From: Hyphomicrobium sp.
GTDB lineage: Bacteria; Pseudomonadota; Alphaproteobacteria; Rhizobiales; Hyphomicrobiaceae
Direction of reading: 5' to 3'
Length of the DNA stretch: 64,000 bases
Assembly: GCA_003987725.1 (NCBI GenBank)
Contig: RXJH01000003.1
Coordinates: 307,474 to 371,473, forward strand
A program made the translations under genes and the position numbers. Shown here piece by piece: positions 1-8,541 of this stretch (the first letter of the stretch is position 1; each line of letters opens with the position of its first letter). The notes below the pieces were generated by a model. The model saw nothing but the letters and a program-made list of their open reading frames with translations, searched no databases and was not told the DNA's origin.

Positions 1-883
1 CGCCGGACGTGTTCCCAGGCGGGATAAAGTCCAGCCCGAGATCGAGAACCGGGGCCGAATGCGTCAGGGCCCCGACTGAGATCATGTTGACGCCGGTCTC
101 TGCAATTTCTCTGACGGTGTCGAGGTTAACGCCACCCGACGCTTCCGTAAGGCATCGCCCGGCGACGATGCCGACGGCCTTCCGCAGATCGGTGGGCCCC
201 ATGTTGTCCAGCAGCACGCAATCGGCGCCTTCGCGGACGACAATCTCGAGCTGCTCGAGCGTATCGACCTCGACCTCGATTTTCGTCATGTGCCCGGCAG
301 TGGCCTTCGCGGCCCTGATCGCGGCTTCGATGCCACCCGCCGCGACGATATGATTGTCCTTGATGAGAACAGCATCGAACAGGCCGAACCGGTGATTATG
401 GCCGCCGCCGCATCGGACGGCATATTTCTCGAACGCTCTGAGCCCAGGCGTCGTCTTACGCGTATCGACGATCTGAGCGCCGGTGCCTTGAACCGCATCG
501 ACGTAACGGCGCGTCAGGGTCGCGATACCGCACATTCGGCCCATGAAGTTCAAGGCGACGCGCTCTGCAGAAAGGATGGCGCGGGATTTTCCGGAAATGC
601 GGGCGATCGTGTCGCCGGCGAATACCGGGCATCCGTCGGCGATCTGGATCGTGAAATCGCACGCGGGGTCGAGTTCCCGGAATGCCGTTTCCGCCAACGC
701 GAGACCGGATACGATTCCGGGCTTCCGCGCCGCAAGCAAAGCGACGGAGCGTGCGCTCGGCGCGACCGTCGCGTCGGTGGTGATGTCGCCCGAGAGCCCA
801 AGATCTTCGTCGAGCGCGCGACGAACCGCGGCCAGAACGAGATTGTGCGGAAGCGTGGCGAAAGAGGAGGGAGCCGCCGTCAT
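1..883 (-). CDS. nadC: Nicotinate-nucleotide pyrophosphorylase (carboxylating), 3' end cut by window edge
   Basis: NadC joins quinolinate to PRPP, releasing CO2 and giving nicotinate mononucleotide, the third step of de novo NAD synthesis in the cytosol. The minus-strand frame reads open from an ATG at 883 to base 1 (294 codons). It carries the family motifs RKTTPGLR, GGGHNHRFGL, the KDNHI strand and ASGGVNLDTV. The last visible residues, LDLGLDF and a few more, match the usual C-terminus, so only the stop or a few residues are missing. The start is fixed by a 4-base ATGA overlap with the nadB stop at 880-882, which implies translational coupling. An in-frame ATG at 892 is possible but less likely. 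It is the distal gene of nadABC. Confidence 0.95.
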   Translation of the reverse strand, partial: MTAAPSSFATLPHNLVLAAVRRALDEDLGLSGDITTDATVAPSARSVALLAARKPGIVSGLALAETAFRELDPACDFTIQIADGCPVFAGDTIARISGKSRAILSAERVALNFMGRMCGIATLTRRYVDAVQGTGAQIVDTRKTTPGLRAFEKYAVRCGGGHNHRFGLFDAVLIKDNHIVAAGGIEAAIRAAKATAGHMTKIEVEVDTLEQLEIVVREGADCVLLDNMGPTDLRKAVGIVAGRCLTEASGGVNLDTVREIAETGVNMISVGALTHSAPVLDLGLDFIPPGNTSG

Positions 884-2541
884 GTCCCGCATGGTGCCAG
901 CGTCGGCGGTTCGCAGTGACTTTTTTTTGGCTTCTCGTTAATCGCCTCGAGATCGGCGAGCGTGATGAAAGTGCGCTTCTGCAGCGCCGGATTCGCGTTC
1001 GGATAATCCGTGCGGTAATGGCCGCCCCGGCTTTCCTTGCGAAGCAGCGCCGCAGCCGTGATCAACTGGGCGGCAAGGAGCATGTTTGAGAGAACCCGGT
1101 CATTCACGACGGCTGCGCTCAACACTTTGAGTTCCGAAAGGGCCGTCTTCAGCCCCTTTCCGGAACGTTGAACACCGGCATACCTGGTCATGATCGCCCG
1201 CAACCGGTCTATCGCCTCTCGCCGCGAAGCGGTATCGGCCGCGCGGCCGCTGCCGGGAATGCGATGCGGCACGACGAAGTGGCCAACGCGGTCATGTGGA
1301 AGAAGGCCGCGAACGTCGTTTGCGACGCGCGCACCGAAGACGACGGCCTCGAGCAGCGAATTCGACGCCAACCGGTTGGCGCCGTGAAGGCCGGTCGAGG
1401 CAACTTCGCCCACAGCCCAAAGGCCCGTAAGACTCGTCCGCCCATTCGCATCGGCCGCGATGCCGCCCATGTGATAATGCTCAGCCGGCGCAACGGGGAT
1501 CAGATCCTTCGATGGGTCGATGCCGGCGCGCTGGCAATGCCCCCAGACGGTCGGGTATTCCTTTTCGAAGTCGGCGATCGCCGTGCGGCAATCGAGAAAT
1601 ACGCCGCGTCCCGCATTGAGCTCATTGTAAACGGCACGCGCAACGACATCGCGTGGCGCAAGTTCGCCGCGTGGATCGATCGCCAGCATGAAGCGTTCGC
1701 CGTTCGAGTTGACGAGCGTCGCGCCTTCGCCACGCAGCGCTTCCGTCGCGAGCGGGGCGGGATCAATGCCGGCATCGATGGCGGTCGGATGAAATTGCAC
1801 GAACTCCGGGTCCGCGATCACCGCGCCAGCGCGCGCCGCCATGGCGAGAGCTTCGCCCTTCGCATAGGAGGGGTTGGTCGTCAGCGCGAACAACGCTCCG
1901 ACGCCGCCCGTCGCCACCACGACTGCGGCCGCTGGAACGAACGCGTAGCGGCCATTGCCGAGAGCCGTCGGCCGGATCAGCCGGACGCCTTCGACCCGAT
2001 CGTTGGCAACGATGAGATCGTCGGCTTCATATCCTTCGAGCACCCGTATCGACGGCGTCGCGCGCACGGCGGCTATAAGCGCCTGCATGATCGCCGCGCC
2101 GGCTGCGTCTCCCGACACGCGAACGACGCGCTTTTCGGAATGAGCGGCTTCCTTTGAAAGAATATAGTGCCCTTCGAGGTCCCGATCGAACGGCACGCCA
2201 TAGGCGAGAAGATCGCGGATACGGTCCGGGCCTTCCTCGGCGACGAGCTGCGCGATATCGGGATCGACGATGCCCGCACCCGCTTCGATGGTGTCGGCGG
2301 CATGTTTTGCCGTGCTGTCGCCTTCGCCGACCGCAGCGGCGATACCACCCTGAGCCCACATGCTCGACGCGCCTTCGCCGAGCGGTGCGGCCGCGATGAC
2401 GGTCACCGGCAGCGGCGCAAGCTTCAGCGCCGTGAAAAGTCCCGCGAGTCCGGCGCCGATGATCACCACGTCGCCGGGGCCGGGCTCGCCTGTAAAGCCG
2501 CTGAACTTGGTAGCGGCGCGACGCTTCGTCGATGCAGCCAT
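880..2541 (-). CDS. nadB: L-aspartate oxidase
   Basis: NadB is an FAD flavoprotein that oxidises L-aspartate to iminoaspartate, which NadA condenses into quinolinate. The N-terminus holds the dinucleotide motif GAGLAGL. The SSMWAQGG, FVQFHPTA and GLHGANRLASNSLLE motifs of the succinate dehydrogenase/NadB flavoprotein family follow in order, and the helical C-terminal domain is present. I chose the ATG at 2541 because GGAGGG lies about 8 bases upstream; the frame extends to a TTG at 2574 with no good ribosome site. The gene begins about 40 bases after the nadA stop and overlaps nadC by ATGA. Length (553 aa) is normal for the family. Confidence 0.95.
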   Translation of the reverse strand: MAASTKRRAATKFSGFTGEPGPGDVVIIGAGLAGLFTALKLAPLPVTVIAAAPLGEGASSMWAQGGIAAAVGEGDSTAKHAADTIEAGAGIVDPDIAQLVAEEGPDRIRDLLAYGVPFDRDLEGHYILSKEAAHSEKRVVRVSGDAAGAAIMQALIAAVRATPSIRVLEGYEADDLIVANDRVEGVRLIRPTALGNGRYAFVPAAAVVVATGGVGALFALTTNPSYAKGEALAMAARAGAVIADPEFVQFHPTAIDAGIDPAPLATEALRGEGATLVNSNGERFMLAIDPRGELAPRDVVARAVYNELNAGRGVFLDCRTAIADFEKEYPTVWGHCQRAGIDPSKDLIPVAPAEHYHMGGIAADANGRTSLTGLWAVGEVASTGLHGANRLASNSLLEAVVFGARVANDVRGLLPHDRVGHFVVPHRIPGSGRAADTASRREAIDRLRAIMTRYAGVQRSGKGLKTALSELKVLSAAVVNDRVLSNMLLAAQLITAAALLRKESRGGHYRTDYPNANPALQKRTFITLADLEAINEKPKKSHCEPPTLAPCGT

Positions 2542-2580
2542 AAGTTTGCCCTCCCAGGGGCTGGTGGTCCCCAAGAGTTC

Positions 2581-3639
2581 TTAGTTGGTCAGGTTGACCA
2601 TGCGTTCGACTGCCCGGCGGGCGCGTTCGGCGACATCCGGATCGATGGTAACCTCATGCTGCATGTGCACAAGGCTCTCGTAGATATTCTCGAGGCTGAT
2701 GCGCTTCATGTGCGGGCAAAGATTGCACGGCCGGATGAACTCGACGTCCGGAACCTCGACCGCGACGTTCGACGCCATCGAGCATTCGGTGACGAGCATG
2801 ACCTTGGCCGGGCGCTTCTCTTTCACCCAGTGAATCATGGCGCCCGTCGAGCCCGTGAAGTCTGCGGCCTCGATAACGTCAGGCGGGCATTCGGGATGCG
2901 CAATGATCTTGAGACCGGGTTCATCCTCCCGCATGGCGCGAAGCTCTTCGCCGGTGAAACGCTCGTGCACCTCGCACGCGCCCTTCCACGCGATGACTTG
3001 GACCTTCGTCTGCGATTGCACCCATCTCGCCAGATACTGATCGGGTATGCAGAGAACCCTCGGCACGCCGAGGCTCTCAACGACCTGGACGGCGTTGGAG
3101 GATGTGCAGGTGATATCGCATTCGGCTTTCACCGCCGCCGAGGTATTCACGTAGGTGACGACCGGCACGCCGGGATAGGCCTCGCGCAGCATGCGAACGT
3201 CCTCAGGCGTGATCGACGACGCGAGCGAACAGCCCGCCCGCACGTCCGGGATGAGAACGGTTTTTTCCGGCGAGAGCAGCTTCGACGTCTCAGCCATGAA
3301 GTGGACGCCAGCCTGCACGATGACCTTGGCGTTGGTCCGGGCGGCTTCCTTCGCGAGCTGCAGTGAATCGCCGCGGAAATCCGCCACGCAATGGAAGATC
3401 TCCGGCGTCATGTAGTTGTGCGCGAGGATGACCGCATCGCGCTGCACCTTGAGTGCGTTTATCGACTTGATAAGCGGCGCATAATGCGGCCACTCCATCG
3501 GCGTGATGATATGCTTCACGCGGGCATAAAGGGGGGCCATCTCCGCCTCGAGAGCGGGTGACCACGCGAAGGCTTCAGGTGTTTTGGCGCTTGGCCGGGG
3601 TTTAGCCGGTTTCGCCAGACTTGAAACCAAAGCAGACAT
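2581..3639 (-). CDS. nadA: Quinolinate synthase
   Basis: NadA condenses iminoaspartate with dihydroxyacetone phosphate to quinolinate using a [4Fe-4S] cluster. Visible landmarks are [11 protein letters not shown] near residue 75 and cluster-type cysteines in RAGCSLA and CNLCPHM, with further cysteines in HPECPPDV and TECSMASN. The protein is 352 aa from the ATG at 3639, which has GGAGGGCGAAG just upstream. The frame stays open to 3726, but that stretch covers the promoter region and an operator-like palindrome, so the longer start is unlikely. It is the first gene of nadABC and is probably repressed by NadQ, encoded just upstream on the same strand. Confidence 0.95.
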   Translation of the reverse strand: MSALVSSLAKPAKPRPSAKTPEAFAWSPALEAEMAPLYARVKHIITPMEWPHYAPLIKSINALKVQRDAVILAHNYMTPEIFHCVADFRGDSLQLAKEAARTNAKVIVQAGVHFMAETSKLLSPEKTVLIPDVRAGCSLASSITPEDVRMLREAYPGVPVVTYVNTSAAVKAECDITCTSSNAVQVVESLGVPRVLCIPDQYLARWVQSQTKVQVIAWKGACEVHERFTGEELRAMREDEPGLKIIAHPECPPDVIEAADFTGSTGAMIHWVKEKRPAKVMLVTECSMASNVAVEVPDVEFIRPCNLCPHMKRISLENIYESLVHMQHEVTIDPDVAERARRAVERMVNLTN

Positions 3640-3655
3640 TCTCTTCGCCCTCCAT

Positions 3656-3676
3656 ATATGCTCGAAACGAGCATAT
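3656..3676. promoter_or_regulatory. Candidate NadQ operator, proximal copy
   Basis: This is a perfect 21-base palindrome: arms ATATGCTCG and CGAGCATAT around an AAA spacer. It ends 17 bases before the nadA start codon. A second copy of the same core (TGCTCG-N3-CGAGCA) lies 69 bases away centre to centre. The adjacent gene encodes a NadQ-family repressor, so binding by NadQ is the natural inference. No binding data are visible. Confidence 0.7.
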
Positions 3677-3680
3677 TCGG

Positions 3681-3716
3681 GGTGTGAAACCCAACGGCAA
3701 ACGTGCCGTTCACACC
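3681..3716 (-). other. Hairpin between the two nadA operators
   Basis: The inner stem AACGGCA/TGCCGTT closes a 4-base loop, and an outer stem GGTGTG/CACACC encloses it with a one-sided bulge of about six bases. It lies exactly between the two palindromes in the nadA upstream region. If transcribed it would form a stable leader structure; as DNA it could be a third protein site. It has no U tract, so it is not an obvious terminator. I do not recognise it as a known riboswitch. Confidence 0.45.
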
Positions 3717-3725
3717 ACGCCCTCA

Positions 3726-3744
3726 AATGCTCGACACGAGCATT
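3726..3744. promoter_or_regulatory. Candidate NadQ operator, distal copy
   Basis: This is a 19-base palindrome: arms AATGCTCG and CGAGCATT around ACA. The core matches the proximal palindrome at 3656-3676 in both half-sites. It sits between the nadQ terminator and the nadA start. Two spaced sites suggest cooperative or looped repression of nadABC. Assignment to NadQ is inference from context. Confidence 0.65.
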
Positions 3745-3774
3745 CCTGATGACATTTAAAATAATAGATGTGCG

Positions 3775-3809
3775 AACAAATTTCCAGGGCGGTGGTTCCC
3801 GCCCTGGAA
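3775..3809 (-). terminator. Rho-independent terminator of nadQ
   Basis: An 11-bp perfect stem (TTCCAGGGCGG/CCGCCCTGGAA, 3782-3809) with a 6-base loop lies 15 bases past the nadQ stop. Read leftward it is followed by a short U-rich run (ATTTGTT). It separates nadQ transcription from the nadA operators. Confidence 0.7.
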
Positions 3810-3824
3810 TTTAGTCGATGCCGA

Positions 3825-4880
3825 TTAGCTTCGGCTCGGAGGCGCTGACACCCTGACGCCAGGTGCCGGGCGCTCGAGGAGGACTTCGCGGCGGAAACGG
3901 AAAAGTTTCGCCGGACGTCCACCCGTTCGCGTTTTGACTTCTCCGGTCGGCTCGACAAGGCCCGCACCTTCGACGAGACGACGGAAGTTTTGCTTGTGCA
4001 GATGCGGACCAAGAATGGCTTCGACGGTCTTCTGAAGCTCGTAGAGTGTGAACTCGTCGGGCATCAATTCGAAGACCACGGGCCGGTACTTGATCTTGGC
4101 GCGCGTACGGCTGATGGCCGTCGCCAGTATCCGCCGGTGATCGGACTGCATCGGCAAACCGAGTTTGGGCCTGTCGGTCCACTCTGCGGCGCCGGGCCTT
4201 CCGTCCCGGACGGCTTCGTCGGCAAGACCCGCTTCGTAGAGAAGCTCGAACCGTTCGAGAACCTTCTCTTCGTCCCAGGCGGTGCCATCGAGGCCAAAGC
4301 AGATACGTGCGCGATCGCCACGAGCGATCGATGGTTGAGTGCTCGTCGCGAGCGCAGGCTTCTCGGCCCACGCTTTGAGGCGAGGTTCAATGTCCCGGGC
4401 GATTATTTCGGGGCGCCCGCGACGCCAGTCTTCCCAAGGAAAATATTGGTACCAACTCCGCCAGAGACCATTGGTTAATCCATGGTGTCCGACAGCCTGC
4501 GTCAATGCGAGGTAACCGATGGAAACAATATTGGGAGTGGCAACGCCTGCGTCGGCGTGGCGGCCACGATCAGCAAATGTATAAAGTTGCTCGGCATAGC
4601 CGAGGTCAAGGCCGGTCTGGCTTTGAACCCAGGCTCGTAAGCCGCTCTCCAATGTTCTGTGCTCGCGCGGATTAAAAGGCCCGAACGGCAAAACGTCTGT
4701 TGCACCGATGGCGTCCGGATCGCCCCGGACCACAAGTGCGACTGGTTCGTTATCGGATACGGCGACGATCGCCGCATTTAGTCCGATGCCGAGAGAAGGC
4801 TCTAGCTCGTGATCGTCTTCTGGTGCGAGCTGAGACTTTTCAGGCGTCGGTTTTCTCCTGCCAGAAAGTTCCATGTTCAT
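3825..4880 (-). CDS. nadQ: NadQ-family transcriptional repressor of NAD biosynthesis (Nudix-like plus winged helix)
   Basis: This resembles the alphaproteobacterial NadQ family: an N-terminal Nudix-like ligand domain (roughly residues 25-180, with LGIGLNAAIVAV and LPFGPFNP) and a C-terminal winged-helix DNA-binding domain (about 245-330, around PDEFTLYELQKTVEAILG and KQNFRRLVEGAGLVEP, then RTGGRPAKLFRF). It is predicted to sense an NAD-related metabolite and repress nadABC, which starts 186 bases downstream behind two palindromes. The start at 4880 has GGGGAAG 8-9 bases upstream; the frame extends to a GTG at 4976. An AT-rich inverted repeat (ACAATT/AATTGT, 4975-4990) lies upstream. Function is inferred from family and position. 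Confidence 0.85.
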   Translation of the reverse strand: MNMELSGRRKPTPEKSQLAPEDDHELEPSLGIGLNAAIVAVSDNEPVALVVRGDPDAIGATDVLPFGPFNPREHRTLESGLRAWVQSQTGLDLGYAEQLYTFADRGRHADAGVATPNIVSIGYLALTQAVGHHGLTNGLWRSWYQYFPWEDWRRGRPEIIARDIEPRLKAWAEKPALATSTQPSIARGDRARICFGLDGTAWDEEKVLERFELLYEAGLADEAVRDGRPGAAEWTDRPKLGLPMQSDHRRILATAISRTRAKIKYRPVVFELMPDEFTLYELQKTVEAILGPHLHKQNFRRLVEGAGLVEPTGEVKTRTGGRPAKLFRFRREVLLERPAPGVRVSAPPSRS

Positions 4881-4989
4881 GTTTGTCTTCCCCGTGCTCC
4901 CCATGAGGCGAGCTAGTGGGCGATCATGGCGAATTTCAGATAGACCCTCTAAATGAAAAACGCGAATTAGCCCCACAATTGCCTAATTG

Positions 4990-5598
4990 TCAGTGCGGTG
5001 ACAAAATTCCGAACCGCAAAAGAAACTGCTTCTGGGCATCCTTTGCCGCTACGGGTTTCAAAACTGACAGCACGCTGTGAAGTTCCGCCGGCACCTTCGG
5101 AATTCGGAAAAAAATCTCGGCCTCGCTTGTATCGAACCCAGCGAGTTGCGTCGCTTCGTAGTACGCCGCGATCGTATCGGCCTCCTTAATTTCCGCCACA
5201 GCAGCGACACTGAGTTGCCCAACACCGAACCGCTTATGGATCGCTTCGAGCAAGTTGAGTTCGAACGATTTGTAGTCGAGCCCGATCGCGGTTTTGAAGG
5301 GGCTGATCAGATCGCCGATGACGTATTCCGGCGCATCGTGCAGCAACGCTGCGAGGCGTTCGTTGTTCGTTGAGTTTGGCCATAGAGCCGCAACGATGTC
5401 GGCGACGACGACGGAATGTTGGGCGACCGAAAAAGCGTAGTCGCCTTTCGTCTGTCCGTTCCATCGCGCAACGCGCGCGAGCCCATGAGCGATATCCTCG
5501 ATCTCGATGTCGCGAGGCTCCGGCGCGAGTAGATCGAGCCGGCGTCCCGACAGCATCCGCTGCCAGGCTCTCGGTGTCTTTGCGTGCGAAGAATTCAT
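4990..5598 (-). CDS. HD-domain phosphohydrolase (YfbR-like)
   Basis: A 202-aa HD-superfamily protein. Metal-ligand motifs are visible: a histidine in VAQHSVVVAD, the HD pair in LLHDAPEYVIGDLISPFK and a later Asp in KEADTIAAYY. This pattern matches YfbR-like 5'-nucleotidases that act on deoxynucleoside monophosphates, but the substrate cannot be read from sequence. The ATG at 5598 overlaps the tag stop as ATGA, so this is the third coupled gene of ygfZ-tag-HD. The frame continues 19 codons further upstream inside tag, which I reject in favour of the overlap start. Confidence 0.8.
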   Translation of the reverse strand: MNSSHAKTPRAWQRMLSGRRLDLLAPEPRDIEIEDIAHGLARVARWNGQTKGDYAFSVAQHSVVVADIVAALWPNSTNNERLAALLHDAPEYVIGDLISPFKTAIGLDYKSFELNLLEAIHKRFGVGQLSVAAVAEIKEADTIAAYYEATQLAGFDTSEAEIFFRIPKVPAELHSVLSVLKPVAAKDAQKQFLLRFGILSPH

Positions 5599-6203
5599 AG
5601 CTCTGCGATCTTCAGCTTCTTTTGAAGTTTCGCGCATGCCGCGTGCCTGAAGCACGAGACGAGGTGATCATTGACCATGCCGGTCGATTGCATGAATGCG
5701 TAGACGCTCGTCGATCCGACAAAACGAAATCCGTCAGCCTTGAGAGCTTTGCTTATTCTCTTGGAAACATCAGTCTCGGGCTTGATGTCTTTCGTGGATG
5801 CGAGCGCATTGACGATCGGGCGGCCGTCAATAAAACCCCATATATATTGCGAAAATCGCATGCGATTGCGAATTTCGAGATAGACCTTTGCATTTGAAAT
5901 CGTCGCTTCGATTTTGGCGCGGTTCCGGATGATACCCTCGTTTTTGAGAAGCCGTTCGATGTCGCGCGCCGAGTATCGCGCGATGCGCTCGGCATCGAAA
6001 TTATGGAACGCGTTCCGAAAATTTTCGCGCTTGCGAAGGATTGTGATCCACGAGAGGCCCGCTTGGAATCCTTCGAGCATCAACTTCTCGAACAGGGCGC
6101 GATCGTCCGTCATCGGCACGCCCCACTCTTCATCGTGGTAGCGGATGTAAGTGGCGTCCGCGCCGGCCCACGGGCACCGTTCGATCTCTCTTGATGTGAT
6201 CAT
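5595..6203 (-). CDS. tag: DNA-3-methyladenine glycosylase I
   Basis: Tag removes 3-methyladenine from alkylated DNA and starts base-excision repair. The 202-aa protein shows the zinc-site residues of the family: Cys and His in RCPWAGAD and IRYHDEEWG near the N-terminus, and His and Cys in VNDHLVSCFRH near the C-terminus. The active-site stretch LEGFQAGLSWITIL is present. The ATG at 6203 overlaps the ygfZ stop by ATGA and its own stop overlaps the HD gene the same way, so the three genes are probably translated as one coupled unit. Confidence 0.95.
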   Translation of the reverse strand: MITSREIERCPWAGADATYIRYHDEEWGVPMTDDRALFEKLMLEGFQAGLSWITILRKRENFRNAFHNFDAERIARYSARDIERLLKNEGIIRNRAKIEATISNAKVYLEIRNRMRFSQYIWGFIDGRPIVNALASTKDIKPETDVSKRISKALKADGFRFVGSTSVYAFMQSTGMVNDHLVSCFRHAACAKLQKKLKIAEL

Positions 6204-7105
6204 GGCGAAGGCAGTGACGTTGATGAGCGCGCGGCGGCAGATGCGGCGTAGCTCTCGAGGACAATATCGTCGACGCTGACCGCGGCATCGCCCGCTGCGA
6301 GCGGCTGGCTTTTCTGCTTCGCCTCAAGTGCGCGGTCGAGGCGAAGCATCGCGATCGCAGCGGTCCCGTCGACGGTCCCGATGCGTCCGATCGAAACGTC
6401 TCCTACAAGCACATCGTCGTTCGAGGAGAGGGGAGCCGAACCCGAAATTTTTACGGCGCGCTTTCGAACGACAGTCTTGTTCTGCATGCGCGCGACGATC
6501 TCTTGTCCGACGTAGCAGCCCTTCGAAAACGACACGCCGTTGAAGAGATCGAAGTCGGCTTCGTGCGGATACGCGTCGCCGAATTTATAATCGCGGCCAC
6601 CCTCGGGCACGCCGAGCAAAACGCGAAGCGCGTCGTACTGCCGAAGCGCGATTTCGCTATCCGCATCGGCAAAAGAATCGCGCGAGGGCGCGCCCTCCAC
6701 GATCAGTCGAACCCCAAGTGAGGAATGCCTGGGGTCCGGAAAATGCATGGCCCTATCCACAGGAAAACCCGCAGTTTCGCCGCCCCACGCCGCGTAGATT
6801 TTGAATGAGTCCGAAACGTCCGAGATGATCACATCAGCGCGGAGCTTATACATCGACAGGCGCTTAGCGAGATCGCCGGCGCTCGCGCGGAGAACATCGA
6901 GCAGGTATCCGTCGCCGCGGCGAAGGATAAAAAAGTCGAAAAGGATTTTGCCCTGCGGCGAAAGCAGCGCCGCGTGACGGGCCTCGCCGTCGCGAAGGCC
7001 TTCGACGTCGTTGGTCACCAGGCCTTGCAGCAGCTTTTCACTGTCCTGGCCGGTAACGCTAACGACTCCGCGATCTGCAAGTCGCGCTATCTTTGCGGCA
7101 GACAT
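6200..7105 (-). CDS. ygfZ: YgfZ/GcvT-like folate-binding protein
   Basis: YgfZ proteins bind tetrahydrofolate and help repair or mature certain Fe-S enzymes. The hallmark KGCYVGQE with its reactive cysteine lies at about residue 200, after an N-terminal GcvT-like region (VTGQDSEKLLQGLVTNDV). Length is about 301 aa. I start at the ATG at 7105, preceded by GAGG at a workable distance; an upstream in-frame GTG at 7114 has its ribosome site too close. It is the first gene of the ygfZ-tag-HD unit and is divergent from pyrC with an 83-base gap that must hold both promoters. Confidence 0.9.
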   Translation of the reverse strand: MSAAKIARLADRGVVSVTGQDSEKLLQGLVTNDVEGLRDGEARHAALLSPQGKILFDFFILRRGDGYLLDVLRASAGDLAKRLSMYKLRADVIISDVSDSFKIYAAWGGETAGFPVDRAMHFPDPRHSSLGVRLIVEGAPSRDSFADADSEIALRQYDALRVLLGVPEGGRDYKFGDAYPHEADFDLFNGVSFSKGCYVGQEIVARMQNKTVVRKRAVKISGSAPLSSNDDVLVGDVSIGRIGTVDGTAAIAMLRLDRALEAKQKSQPLAAGDAAVSVDDIVLESYAASAAARSSTSLPSP

Positions 7106-7188
7106 GAAGTTCACGCCTCGGTTGCAAATGGGGGAAGAGTTACGTATGCGGGGCTTTTCTCGTATGCAAGCCTTAGGAGCGCCGCAAG

Positions 7189-8523
7189 ATGGTTGAGACT
7201 TTCGACGTCGTTATTCGAGGCGCGACGGTCGTCAATCATGATGGTGAAGGCGTCCGCGATATCGCAATCCGGGGTGGCAGGATCGCCGCCATCGGCCAAC
7301 TCGGCGCGGTCAAGGCCACCGAAATCATTGAGGCGGCAGGGCTCCACATTCTGCCGGGCGTCATCGATACGCAGGTCCATTTCCGGGAGCCCGGCCTTGA
7401 GCACAAGGAAGACCTGGAGACCGGCAGCCGCGCGGCGGTCGCGGGCGGTGTAACGGCGGTTTTCGAGATGCCGAACACGAAGCCCCTGACGACGAGCGCG
7501 GAAACCCTCGCCGACAAGGTGCGCCGCGCCCGGCACCGGATGTTTAGCGATTTCGCCTTCTTCGTCGGCGGCACCCGAGACAACGTTGCCGATATTCCGG
7601 TTCTCGAGAAGCTCGAAGGCTCGGCGGGCATCAAGGTATTCATGGGATCTTCGACGGGCGATCTGCTCGTCGATGACGGTACGACGCTCGACCGCATCAT
7701 CGCCAAGATATCCCGCCGGGCATCCTTTCACGCCGAAGACGAAGCACGGCTGAAATCGCGGATGCATCTGCGGCGGAAGGGCGATCCCTCCTCGCACCCC
7801 GAATGGCGGGACCCGGAGGCGGCCCTCATCGCAACCAAGCGGCTTGTCGGCATGGCCGAGGAGCACGGCAAGCGCGTCCATGTGCTCCACGTTTCGACGG
7901 CCGAAGAGATGGAATTCCTGCGCGAGCATAAGGCCTATGCTTCGGTCGAGGTGACGCCGCACCATCTGACCCTTGAAGGACCGGAAGCTTATGAACGCCT
8001 CGGCACCTACGTTCAGATGAATCCGCCGGTTCGAGATGCCCGCCACCGCACCGCGATTTGGGCCGCGCTCCAATCGGGCGTCGTCGATATTCTGGGGTCC
8101 GATCACGCGCCCCACACGCGCGAGGAAAAGGATCACGTCTATCCCGACACGCATTCGGGCATGACCGGCGTCCAAACCCTCGTTCCGATAATGCTCGATC
8201 ACGTCAACGCCGGGCGACTTTCCCTACAGCGCCTCGTCGATCTGACCAGCCACGGCCCGCAACGGCTTTTCGGTATTCGCTCGAAGGGGCGCATCGCCGT
8301 TGGCTATGACGCCGACCTCACCGTCGTCGATCTCCACCGGACGGCAACGATCACCAACGGCTGGATCGAAAGCCGCGCCGCCTGGACGCCTTACGATGGC
8401 GTGAAAGTCAAAGGCTGGCCGGTCGGGACATATGTCCGCGGCCGGAAAGTCATGTGGGAGGGCGAGATCATCGGCCCGGCCCGCGGCGAGCCCGTCGGTT
8501 TTCTCGAGGGCTTTGCGCGCTGA
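7189..8523 (+). CDS. pyrC: Dihydroorotase (class I type)
   Basis: Dihydroorotase cyclises carbamoyl aspartate to dihydroorotate in pyrimidine synthesis. The 444-aa amidohydrolase has the first metal motif DTQVHFREPG, the substrate-binding MPNT, a later HVLHVSTAEE histidine, the metal Asp in GSDHAPHT, and the class I C-terminal strand DADLTVVDL. Class I length and motifs distinguish it from the shorter E. coli-type enzyme. The ATG follows AGGAG by about 10 bases. It converges with the transpeptidase gene 18 bases downstream, with no clear terminator between. A non-catalytic PyrX-like paralogue is unlikely because the metal ligands are intact. Confidence 0.93.
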   Translation: MVETFDVVIRGATVVNHDGEGVRDIAIRGGRIAAIGQLGAVKATEIIEAAGLHILPGVIDTQVHFREPGLEHKEDLETGSRAAVAGGVTAVFEMPNTKPLTTSAETLADKVRRARHRMFSDFAFFVGGTRDNVADIPVLEKLEGSAGIKVFMGSSTGDLLVDDGTTLDRIIAKISRRASFHAEDEARLKSRMHLRRKGDPSSHPEWRDPEAALIATKRLVGMAEEHGKRVHVLHVSTAEEMEFLREHKAYASVEVTPHHLTLEGPEAYERLGTYVQMNPPVRDARHRTAIWAALQSGVVDILGSDHAPHTREEKDHVYPDTHSGMTGVQTLVPIMLDHVNAGRLSLQRLVDLTSHGPQRLFGIRSKGRIAVGYDADLTVVDLHRTATITNGWIESRAAWTPYDGVKVKGWPVGTYVRGRKVMWEGEIIGPARGEPVGFLEGFAR

Positions 8524-8541
8524 GCCGGATCGTGACGCCTG

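Noticed and set aside
2167-3366. 399-codon frame antisense to nadB and nadA
   Set aside because: It crosses the junction of two clear genes on the other strand and has no family features.
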